Shown here: positions 35,701 through 47,700 of the stretch, piece after piece | Position numbering within the stretch: the first letter of the stretch is position 1 | Layout of the letters: each line of letters starts with the position of its first letter | Assembly: GCA_963693305.1 (NCBI GenBank) | Contig: OY855906.1 | Location: 26,920,289-26,984,288, forward strand | Length of the DNA: 64,000 nt | Reading direction: 5' to 3' | DNA from: Meandrina meandrites | Lineage: Eukaryota > Cnidaria > Anthozoa > Scleractinia > Meandrinidae | Notes under the pieces: generated by a model | The model's input: only the letters and a program-made list of their open reading frames with translations | What the model was told of the DNA's origin: nothing | Database searches by the model: none | Made by a program: the position numbers and the translations under genes

Positions 35701-38700
35701 GAGTAGTGGGGGGTCCCCACACCCCTAGTGGAAGTGGAGTATTTGATACAGTTGGAAATACAGCAGCTGAAGCTTTCTTTGAGTATGGAGTTCCTTATTT
35801 AGCAAAGCAAGGTGTGAAACAAGGAAGATACTTTGCAAGCGAGTTTCTGAGACAACCAGAGTATCAGAAGAAGTTAGCCAATAAAGCCAAACCAATCGCG
35901 AGAAAAGCTGTTAATTACACAATTGATGCTTTGTCTGGGGATTTGTTGACTAAAGCCTCAAACAGATTAAGACCAAAAGATATGATACCAGGGCGGGGTT
36001 TACCCCGCACCCCAAAGATGAAAGGTGGGTGTCACACAGCAGCCTGAGAATTTTCTTTAATTATATAAGATGGAGGTATACTGCGTGAAGGAAAAGCGTT
36101 TCACACCAAATGTGTCAGGAAGTGAAAAAAACACTACCACAAAAAATGGTAGAAGGCTGCTTAAAGTTAAATGCGCAAGTTGTGGCATCACCAAGACACG
36201 ATTCATAAGTGACAAAACGCAAAGTGGTGCTAAAAATAAAACACAAAGTGGTGGTAATTATGATATGCGAATTTATGCGGGTAATCGAGTAGATGACCCA
36301 ACAAACCCTCTTTACCAACGTGGTGGGCGGGGTTTTGATTTGCATAAAGCCATCGGCAAGCTGCCTAAGCCAAAAAAGGGGTGGACACTTCCGGGCCACA
36401 ACTACACAGGACCATACAATCCCCTTGAAAAACAGCTTTCTTACGACCCCAAGACGGGAAAGATCTTGAAGATATACCAGCAACCCACAGGCGCCACGGA
36501 CGCAGTTGCAATGCAGCATGACGTTGATTATGCCGTCTGTGCAGGCAAGAAAAATGAAAAAGGTTGCAAACATGAAGCAGACAAAAAAATGGTGAAGGCA
36601 CTTGACGCTATTCCCAAAAATAAACGGCAATGGGGTCATGCCGCGGCCCGAAATGCAATCAGCTCGAAGCAAAAAGTAGGATTGGGTGTCGGTGAAACGA
36701 TCAATAAAAATATCGGCGAAAAGATTCCTGGCTTTCAACCGGCTCAAGATGTGGCTGCTGCAATCATGGCTGTCACAGGTGGTGATAAGGATTTGTTTAA
36801 AAAGTATTGGAGTGGTGCCATTGCAAAAGGTGCCTTCAACAAGAAAACCGGTCTGTTCAGCAAAAAGTTTTGGACACACCCTAAAAATACAACTGGGCCA
36901 TGTAATCAGATTGTATATAAAAATGGAAAATGGCATAACCAATATTGCGATTAGATTACACATTTTTAAACACATATATAGGAAATGGATTCTGCAACAA
37001 AATTCCGGCGGGATGAAATAGAAATGATAAAGAAAAATCTTGAAAACCAGTTGGCGCATTACTACCAAACCTCAGCCAAGTTTAAACGGTGGCACACGCG
37101 GTGTCAAACAGTATGCGCGTTAACAGGTGGAGTTGCTACCATTCTTACAGGCTCTGGGCTGGCCGCTTCTCTTTCTGTGGTTGGCGTTGTTGTTGGAGCC
37201 CCTTTAATCGCAACTGCCACCTTGTTTTCATTGGTGTCAACCTCCTCCATCGTCACCGTCAAATTTTTCCTGCGTAAAGCGAAAAAACACGAAAAAATAC
37301 AAACTTTGGCTGAAGCTACGCTGAGCTCAATCAACTCTCTCATATCAACCGCTCTTGAAGATGGTAAAATCTCAGACAGTGAGTACCAAGATATTATCAA
37401 AAAGTACAACAGCTTTACTACTGCAAAGACAAAACTGCGGTTTTCAAACCACACTGACGGCGGGGTAAAGGTTAACAGAACATCAAAGACAACTTCTGTT
37501 TAATGGTGGGAACCCTGATACCTGTAATAAATAATTTGTTTTAACATTTCTTCTCTCCACCATTCGTTGAAACTTTTTTCGGCTTTATTTCTGGTTTGTA
37601 CCATCTTCGGCAATCTTTTCATGAGCTTTCCCAGTATTGCATTTTTCGCCGGCCAATCTCTTGTTGAGACCTTTTGAAAATAGTTGTATAAAAAACAAAC
37701 GTAGTTACACGACCCGGGGTAGCAACTCAGTTGCTGATTCCGCTTGAACTGGTGAATGATATTACCCAAAAAGGTCAGTCCCATTTCGTCACCGACCTGA
37801 TCTACAGAAATGCCGGTTTTTTTTAGTACCGCAAGTAAATACCACAGTTTGAGGTGGTGTCTCTTCTCTCCAGGGGGCTCATCCGGCAGATAGCAACAGA
37901 GTTGCTGATCCCGTGGGTAAAAGTCAAGATCTTTTTCGGGTTTGATTTCTTTTATTTTTGCTTCCTGCTGTTTTATCAACGTTTCTTTTAGCTGTTCACG
38001 GTTCGCTGGGTGCTTTTCCACCAACATTTTGATAAGCTGTTCGTAAGGGTTTTCCAAACTCATTTTTTCAGCCATGTATATATGGCCGTGCATAATTATT
38101 TAAATGGATAGAAAATTAGAGCGGCATTATTACAGCCCGCAGGGTTACTGGAAAGGCATTTCTGCCATTAAAAAATTAGCGGTCGCTGCGAAGGTTCCTG
38201 AAGTTATTGCCAAAGAATGGTTGTTCAAACAAGCGCTCTGGCAGATTTACCTCCCCGCACCGCGCTACATTCCTCGCCCGAAATTCGATGTCCCTACACC
38301 CAACAAAGTTCATCAGGCAGATCTTCTTTTTCTGCCACACGATCAGCTGGGTCGTAAAACTTACAAATACGCGCTTACCGTTGTTGATATTGCCAGCAGA
38401 TTCAAAGAAGCTCAACCTTTAACTTCTAAAAACTCTGATGAGGTTGCCAAAGCTTTTAAGACAATTTATACACGAGGACCTCTGAAGTGGCCGCAGATGT
38501 TGCAGGTTGATCCTGGGCGTGAATTTATGGGCGCTGTTACAAAAGAAATGGAAAATCACAAAACTTCTATCAGACGTGGTCACCCTGAAATACATAGAGA
38601 TCAAGCTATCGTTGAACGTTTCAATCGCACCTTGGCTGAGCGTTTGTTTGGCCACCAGTACGCAGTTGAAATGCGTTCGCCTGAGGGTCAGCGATCTACA

Positions 38701-41700
38701 GAGTGGGTAAAAAGGCTTCCCAAAGTTGTTTCTGCTCTGAACAACCAAGTCACTCGATTGATTGGTATGAAACCTGCTGCCGCTATCAAGAAAAAACATG
38801 TTTATGCGGAGCCATCAACCAAATATTTGAGACCTGTTGGTTTGAACGAAAAAAAGCTCCCCTCCATAGTTTTGGTTCGATATTTGTACGAACCTGGTGA
38901 GCTTGAAGGTGGTGTTAAAAGAGCCACTGATCCAATCTGGTCTTTGGATGTTTATAATATTGAACGCTCTTTTTCTAAACCGAATCAGCCTGTTCTCTAC
39001 TATTTGTCTGACGGGCCTAAGCGCGGTTTTGTACGTGAAGAACTGCTTGTTGTACCTCCAAACACACAATTACCTCCGGCTGTGAACTAAATATGATATT
39101 CGATTGGTTCGGTGTGTATGCCGTCAGACAGTACCCATCGTTTGTCATAGTATGCACTCAACCCCAGCTTCTCCTGTTCGTAAGTTACTATTTTTCCATC
39201 CCGCATCCGAAACCCTCTGTTTGTTGCCATATCCTTGTTTCCTTCTAACGCTGCCTTGAAACGATGCCAGTTTATTTCGTTTTGGTTCTTAGACATACCT
39301 TTTGTACTTAGCTTCTTTTTTTCACCTCGATCGTCCGCATAATAACATTTGGAGCAGAGCGCTATCATCCGCTCCCCCTCAAACTCCTGCTTAAACAGAC
39401 CGGGTGTTCTACCACTCCACTTGTCCCATGCCAACCAATTCTTTTTTTCTTTCTCAAATTCTTCTCTCATCTCCGGTTTTACGATGTCTTCGAGCTTTTT
39501 TCCTGATATTGCCATATAGTTGCTGTCAGTGTCCATCTGGATCAGCTCAAAATCTTTTCTGTCTAAGTACCTGTCCAAGAAATCATAATAAAATTCTAAC
39601 ATCCGCAGCTTGGCCAGCTGATATACCGTGATTCCTATCTGAAATGGGCGTCTGATTGTTATCCGCGGTTTCCGGCTTTCTAACTCATACGCCTCTCCAA
39701 TTTCATCTAGATTTGAAAAATATGCGCTTCTCAATGCTCGGTCAACCACTTTCTCATCTTTTGTGTAGATTACGTTGGTTTGCCGCTCTAAGGCTTCGAT
39801 CAGCTTTCCGTAGCCGCTGTTTCCCAACAGTTTGAATATATCTGCCAGCAGTGCTTTGCTTTTTTCTACATCTCCTGTCCGGCGGGCCTCCGTGACTTGT
39901 TCTACGAACCAGGGGAAGATTTTTACCGGTTTGTAGTCAATTGTCCGATATACCTTTGTTATTTCCGCCCCGTGGTTTATATACCATTTCAACAGCGGTG
40001 CATATAGTAGTATCCTCTTTGCCGACAAAGCTCCCACGAGTTTTCTCCCGTCTCCGCGGTTTCTGCCTGTATCTGTCAAGTATTTGATCATATGCTCGGG
40101 TACTGCTTTCGCCGGCACCACTTTGTTGTAGAAAAATGGGCACATTTCTTCAAACTTTGGGTGTAAGCGCTTCGGAATCTCTATGTCTACTTCCGCAAAC
40201 CCAAACCAGCTTCCTTCTTTGAGATTTTGCGTTAGTACTATGGGCATTACCATATCGTCATCGTAGTGTTCAACTCTTTCTTTTCCGCAGGGCATATCTT
40301 TTAACATTGTGGAGAGATACAGCGCGTTGGCATCGTAGCCGAGAATGTTTTCACATATTTTTGAATCAGCAAACTGATGTGACCTTATTCTGGTTTTTCC
40401 CACTTCATGGTATCTTGTGAATACCAAACTTGGACCTCCCACTACCGCTCCTTTTAACATATCATATGCTTCTTTACTTGGGGCGTATAGTTCCGCTTTG
40501 CGTTCTATTGCACCTTTTAGCAAGTAATGCAAACTTACACCTGGGATGCTGACTGCATCTTTCATTATGTCGATCCCCTTTTCTGTGTAGAAGTTTTTCA
40601 TTTTTTGCAGCGCCTCTAATCCTGGGGCTACATCTAGATTGTTGTAGTACCGCACCCAGTCTTTAAATGTTTTCATCCCCTCTTCCCAGAACGTTCGTTT
40701 GCAGGCTTTCCATTCTGTCAGTTTTAATGTAAAGCCTCCTTTCAATTTTGAGTACCAATCTGGGTAATCCGGCAATCCTGGGTTATCCAGCTTTTTAATA
40801 TCGTCGAACCACTCGTATGGGGAGCCATGATTTTTTTGTCTCGCAGTCATAGGCTTTTACCCATTTCTCGTATGAGGTTCCTGGGCCGAGGTAGTTCATT
40901 ATGTCTAGAAAACGGAAGCCTGATGTCAGTAAAAACATTATTTTGTTACTGTTCTTCGCCACTCTGACTTTGCTTGCTGTGTCCGCCAGCTTTTTCACGA
41001 AGTGTGTCTTTATTAGATTGAGATCGTATTTCCCCGAGTTGAAACCCAGGACTGGGACCTGATCACACCATTCTTCTATTTTTTTCTTTTGGTCTTTTGG
41101 CAGCAGGGTGATGTCTGCTGGCATAAATTCATCTCTTACTCGTTTCCTGATGTTTTTTCCGCGTCTTTCTAACTCTTCTGCGAACTTGCGGATCAACTCT
41201 GTGGGATTTTTTTCACATATGTGGGTTGGCTTTCTTTCTAGGGTGTCTCCGATGCTTACCGAGACTGGAACGTGTACATTTTCGATTGTGAGTCTGTCTG
41301 TCAGCTCCTTCCGCTGATTTTTGTCTCCGTATGCCTCAAAATCATACAAAATTGCATGCGGGTAACTTTTTGTTTTTGCTTCTGGGAGTTCTTCTACATA
41401 TTTGTCTCCGACTTCGCACGCCCAACACTCTATTACTTTGTATCCCGCTTTTCTGAGATAAGCTGTACGTCTCTTTGTTGCTTGGTAAAGTTCTTCTCTT
41501 GTTCTTCCACAATGTTCTATTACTGTGTTTCGATCACGGTAACATTTTGGACACCCGTGCCAGTGGCATCCGTGATATTGTAGAACCAGTTTTCTCTCAT
41601 GGTTATACCCGTCAACTGGCCTTTTTTCTATCCAACGTTCTCCCCCGTGTCCTGACATTGCGTGGGCTATTGGAATTTTCCAGTGCTTTGCCGCGTACTC

Positions 41701-44700
41701 CAACCACTTTATTGATTCTTTTGAGGCTTTTTGCCACGGATAAAATGCTTTCTGGTAAGCTGACTGCGGCGCTTCCACCTTTTCGCCTGGGCAATCTATT
41801 ACAGTTTCCCCTTGGGCGCATCTTTCTGCGTGACGTTGGAGATTGGAAACCTTTGTGAATCTTGCGTGACAATGGTTGCATTCGTAATTTTTCGCTAACT
41901 TTGTTATGTCTTTTATCAAAAAGGCGTGCTCCCCGTGAATTCCTATTGTCATTATGTTTTTTAACTTTGGTGAGGGATTTCTTATCAGATGCCATACTAC
42001 TTCTTTATCTTCTAAACGCTCTGGTATGTAAACTCTTATTCCGAGCCAACCTGAAACGGCAACTCCCATGTTCAGGTGCATTTCTACCTTTTCCAATTCA
42101 TCTAGTGAGGTTTTTACACAATTGGTCGGTGTATTGCGGAGTTTGAAGAAACTCTTGGCCAAACCTCGAGCTGCTTCTGTGCATCGATCTGGCCTTGCGC
42201 CTTTATGTACTGCAATACAACGCCATAAACACAAGTTATCTCTATAAGTGTCCAGCGTCACCATTGCGTGATTTCCACGTGCAAGGTTGTGAAGCCAGTC
42301 TGGCAATGGGCCTGTTCCCAAAAGTGGTTGACGGTCAAGCACTACTCTTACATCTACTGCGAAAAAGTGGTCGAAAACCCATTTTGTGTTTGGTCTTTCG
42401 ATTGTATCTATTTCCAGTCGTGCTGCCTCCTTTTCCCTTATCCATTTTTCCGCGTCTTCTAGTTTGTTCATCCTTGGCGAGCGTTTTTCAGCTTGGTAGT
42501 AGGTTAAAAAGGTGCCGTCTTCAATGTTGCGCAAACTTATTGCGTAAACGTAAAATGTGAAAAATGATGTTCTTACTTCCCTTCTTATTTTTCCCATGAA
42601 TTTTGCTGTTTGGTCTTTATTCAGATCTTTTATAATGCGCCATCTCTTGTACCGCCTCCCGCTTTTCTCTTCACCCTCGAATTCCGTGTCTTCAAACAGA
42701 TTCACAATCTCATTCTGGTAGTCTGCCACATTTCTTATGTTATTCGGTTGAATGGGATCAAATTGTCTCAAAAGCTGTTCTCTTCTGTTCCTTTTTCTAG
42801 GTGGTGCTATTGGCTGGTAAGGTTTTGGTTGTAATGGTGGTTTTAATCGCTTCTTTGTGGTTTCTGGAATTGGTTCTTCTAGCACATTCTTTATTATCTT
42901 TTTCACTGCGGGTACGTTTTCTGAAAGAAGTTGCGATAAATAACGCAGTTCTGTGGGGTCTATTTTTGCAAGTTCTTGTTCGAGAGATTCGAGGTCTACA
43001 TCTTCAAAAGAACTGAGGTCTATTTCGTCCATTGTATATTATGCAAAAATATTTTTTAAATTAATTAATTGTTGTTTACATTAATGTTACATTCCTCTAA
43101 TTGCTTGTCCCGCCGCCCTTTGTTGTAAAGTTGTTTCTCTGTTTTTGCGGTTTTTTCCTAAGTAGTATAGTCGGAGTCAAACGAATACTACCGAGCAGCA
43201 CCCACCTTTGCCTCTTTCCTAAGGTTAACACTAAGTTTTCAACTTACCGAGCGAGCTTTGTGAGCGAGGTAAGTTGAAAATCCTTAGTGTTAACCTTAGG
43301 AAAGAGGCAAAATTAGGTGGGTGCACCCGAGGTGGTATTCGTTTGACTCCGACTATACTACTCGGTTTGCTTCTTCAGCAGACTTGTCATTTTAGTCCAG
43401 ATAAAAATTAGGAAAAGGTTCTTGATACACCTATTTTAAGGCCGACGTAGATATGTATTCCATGAATGCAGCTCCAAATTATGAGCTTGGATGAGAGAAT
43501 AAGTTTTCTCAAAGCGGATAACATTGCAATTTTAACACATGCTACGGTGCGCGCAAAATTGCACACGGCACACGAAACTGACGCCAATACGATAAAAGAA
43601 ACCAATTCAGTGCACACGAAATGATGTAATTTTTCACGGCAAAAAACGTCAGCAAGAATAGATTTCCTGCAAGTGACACAAGTCGCTCGTTCTGAGCCAT
43701 CCCTTGATTTTGTGCGCTACACACTGGCCAAATTCAGCGCGGTCTGTCGCGCATAACTTCAAAGCGATCTTACTCAAGCAAATCTATTGACCCAAAGAAA
43801 AAAAATGAGCAACTTGGGGCAAGTCTAATTGTATTTTGGCTCTGGTATTTACTGCTACATTGTATTTGAGTTTGCTTTGTCAGTGCACAAAGCACAGACT
43901 AAAATGATGCCATTTAGTATGAGCATGGTTTAGAAAGTTTTAATTAAACTTTAAAATATAAAAATAATAACTTTATAGGTTAAACACAGTTACTGCTGCC
44001 AGCTTGCATTGTGGGCCTCAGATAAACCAATAAATAAATAAATTATTGTAAATACTGTAAAAAAAAAAATGTTAAAAATCCCAACTGGCAAGGAGCTGAC
44101 CAGTTCGCTATATACAAAGCATGAAGGAGTTGAATTCGGTTGTACCAAATACAGATCCAGTGGCAGGCTAGGGAGGAGGATATGAACTCAGCGGATACTT
44201 ACCATTTACACCGAAAATCTGGAAACTCCAGATGGAAATTCAAATGGTATGCGCCATTCTGCTTGGAAAGCTTTTAGAATTTATGGGCTGCTGGACCACT
44301 CTTTTTAGTCTTTTGAGCTGATTTGGCTATGCTTTGTATCTTTTCCCTCTCCCATAAGGTTACATGTACGCTAAATTAATTTAGCGTAAAATTAAAGCTT
44401 TTATTATTATTATTATTATTAAATTTTCAACCCGGATTGTTTGTGTAATTGGTAAGCACCCCAGGTTTCCAGACTTCAAGTCCAGCACCCTAACCACTAG
44501 GCCATGCCTCCTCCAGCATTTCCATTGTATGCCAAATCAAATTTTGGGATATGAAAACATTTACCAAAAAGTTTGTTTCCTCTCAAAACAAAAGTGCTGC
44601 TATAATTATTACCATTATCTGAGTGCAAAAAGATGAAAAAGCCTCCAACTACATAACTGTACTTTGGTTCAAGAGCACTTAAAAAGACTAGTGGTCAGGA

Positions 44701-47700
44701 AAAAAACTTGCCTGTGGATTGCTTTTTTTCTCTACTCTCCTTCCATTCTTTTGCCACTTCCCTTCAACTGTGTGCACACTTGTCGGAGGTGCGGTGGCCT
44801 AATGGTTAGTGCGCTGGACTTCGGATTGAATGGTCTGGGTTCAAGCCCTGGCTCGGGCACTGCGTCTTGGGCAAGACACTTTACTCTCATAGTGCCTCTC
44901 TCCACCCAGGTGTATAAATGGGTACCAGCAAATTTACTGCTGGGGGTAACCCTGCGATGGACTAGCATCCCATCCAGGGGGGCGTAGAAATACTCCTAGT
45001 CGCTTCATGCTACGGAAACCGGGATAAGCTCCGGCCTGATGGGCCCCTTGGCTCGTAAGCAGACTTTACCTAATTTGTTAATTAAATCCTGTGAATTATA
45101 TCATTGGTGATTGCAGTGCTAAGCAATGACTCAGAATTACTTTTATTTCATGCACTTAGTACATGATCTTTTAATTACTTTCTTATAGTAAGTTAAAATT
45201 CCTTAAAGTTGTTCATTAATCACTATGTTTTCCTTCTTAAGCACCATGTAAATACTTGACTTAAGAACGGCTGACTGTTAGGACCGAGAACTCTCCGTCA
45301 CCGACCTATTTGGCCAATCGCTCATATTTTGCTCAAAGATACCCTTTGGTGATATATATTTAAAAATCGTATTTAAAAGTTCCAGCGATTTTTTATTTTT
45401 CAGAAATTCACGAAAAATTGAAAACGCGGTCAAAGTGCGGTTTTCCTTCCGATCAAATGCCCGAAATATGGTGCACGGACGAAGCTACGGCAAACTCGTG
45501 AAATAGCTTCAATGACCGCCAAACTTTACACAAAGATGGAAAAACGACTAACAAGCATCCCTAACTTGTAAAAAATCCGAAATTTGTTGAAATTGTGATT
45601 TTGCGAGCCATTTTATCAACCTCCTTGACGAGCGATTAAAATGGCGGCAAAATATAGGTCATGTTCAACAGCATAAAAATACCCCCGGTACCTAATTTTT
45701 CGATAATTTTACTTTACAGCCCTGAAATATCATTATTAAACATTCACCATGCCAAGTTTCAGGGTCGAACTCGAAACGCTTCCCGCTGAGAAAATAAAAA
45801 ATATCTGCGATACGATCAGCTCAAATGACAGACGATTTATTGGCGAATTTGAGGCTACTCACCTTCAACTTGCCGATAAAATTCGAAAATTAATTTTATT
45901 TCCGTCGATTTATGTTTTAGACCTCAAGAAATATCCACTGGTATGTCAAAAAACACATTCAGAAGTTTTAGAAGCCATTAAAAGTCAAATTTGGGCTGAA
46001 ACTGTCCTGCCATGTCTGATCTTATCGTCGCATTTTATACCCCTAATGTAAACAAACGCTTTGACATGTCAAACGTGAGAGATTATTTCCAAAAACCTTT
46101 TCAAACATTTCACAACAACATTAGAGTCATTTTAAGATCGTTAGAAAAATAGCGGTATGGTGTTCTAGATTAGCAATTCAAAGGACTGTTTTATCCAGCT
46201 GAAAGTAATTGAGATTTCAGTACGCCGTTACCATCTTCATGCATTATCGTTGCTCGAGAGGTCAAGATGTCGAGAGGTTAATTTGGTGATGTAAACTGTC
46301 ATATACTGGAAGAAAGCAACATCGAACTTTGTTGATAACAAGTGTAAGTGTTTATACAGTGTAATAGCAAGTTCAAAACAAATTTCGCCTAAATAATTTG
46401 CGAACAAGAAGCGAAACTGTCCGACCCCAAGCACAAAATGCATTTGCAAAATAGTCTCAAGAATACTCAAGAAATAGTCTTAAGAAACATACCATAACTG
46501 GGCGCACATCCATCTCAGTGCCACATCATTATTGTTTACACCATCTCAAGCTTTCTGTTACTGGGATTTAGGGCCATTTAGTCGATTTTCCATACATTTT
46601 GCTATCGGTATCAGCGTTGCGGATTGACATTCGAAACTCGAATGAAATGTCACGCAACCAGATGACCAGTCATGTCACGGACACGCTGCGAAATTCGCAA
46701 GTCTTGAAGACATGAAATAATGTAGAGGGCTTTTAGATCATTCTTTGTCCTCAGCAACTGCATGTTTCTTGTTTAAGTGGCTTTTTCCGTGGCTACAGTG
46801 CGCTATTCAAAACAAGCCTTGTCTTTGAGTAAATACCTTTCCAGAAGCAAAACTATGCCTTTGCGAAGATGATCTCTGCTAAATTGTAAGAAATTATTTT
46901 TAGGGATTTTGTTAGTGGGAGAAAGATATCATGGCAGTTAAACCAAAAGATGGATGGGCTATCAGAGCAGTCAAGACATTTTATGTGATATTAAAGCAAA
47001 AATTGATCACGGATTGATCACGCATTGGCTTAACGCGGTAGCGAAGGGCGGTGCTACCTTCATATGTCCCGTCGAACGGGGATCCCGTTAGACTACGAGC
47101 AGCCCCTATGTTATGGGGTTCCAATGTTGGTCTTTAAGTCTAACCTGGCGTCGTTGAATGTCAAAATTATATTTTTGTTGCACATCAAAATCAGATTGAA
47201 ATGTGTGTACATAAATAGCCATATTGTAATATTGTGGTAAAAAAAAAAACAAGACACCCTCGTCACTTCCGGTCTGAGATTGGGTTTACAATTTAACTTG
47301 GCCTGAGATAGGGTAGCAAATTTGAGCTTTTCAGACGAGGAAATTAAGGGTTCAGCCTCCTGTGCAGACGTTCCTTCCGCTTGTCACGCGTTTTGAAAAG
47401 AGTGTCTGCGTAAAAGAACAAGTATGGGTTTTTAGACACCAGCTTAGCGCGGGAAATGTAATGGTCCCGAGGCGCTGATGGTGTTCGTCTTTTCCAGACA
47501 ACTGAATCTCGGGTCTCCTTCTTCCCTCGCCCAGATCAGGGAGTGGAGAGGGGGAAAGGACTCTCATATGAAACAGACTGATCGACATACAGCAGGATCA
47601 ATGGTGTTACAAAGAAACAAAATGTTCGCATTAAGACCTAACTCATTAAAATATCAGACACTTTTCATAATTTGGGTCGGACAGTTTCGCTTCTTTAATG

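Larger units (their letters stand above)
27055..43362. mobile_element. Complete Polinton/Maverick element, 16.3 kb
   Basis: Terminal inverted repeats of 288 bp begin with AGT at both ends and are flanked by CGGTT (27050-27054 and 43363-43367). Inside are protein-primed polB, rve integrase, A32-type ATPase, adenovirus-type protease, and major and minor capsid genes. This is the full core set that defines virus-like Polintons. Genes are intron-free, tightly packed (gaps mostly 2-60 bp) and on both strands. The terminal repeats look identical by eye and most ORFs are open, so the insertion is recent. The visible defects are a polB frame break and a protease frame without ATG. Family knowledge expects 6-bp target duplications. 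Only 5 bp are visible here. Confidence 0.97.

Noticed and set aside
36115..37068. 317-aa minus-strand frame
   Set aside because: Antisense to the PLA2-like gene, Cys/Phe/Leu-rich shadow composition, and the plus strand carries clear domain motifs and a start-proximal TATATAAG.
38104..39090. LTR retrotransposon integrase
   Set aside because: No gag, RT or LTR nearby, and it lies in a full Polinton gene set with terminal inverted repeats.
27055..43362. Assembled exogenous adenovirus-like contaminant
   Set aside because: Both borders sit in host intron sequence with a target duplication, and host exons continue on each side in phase.
46237..46470. 77-aa frame, mirrored at 49425-49658
   Set aside because: Short, no recognisable composition or motif, and duplicated only because the foldback arms are duplicated.
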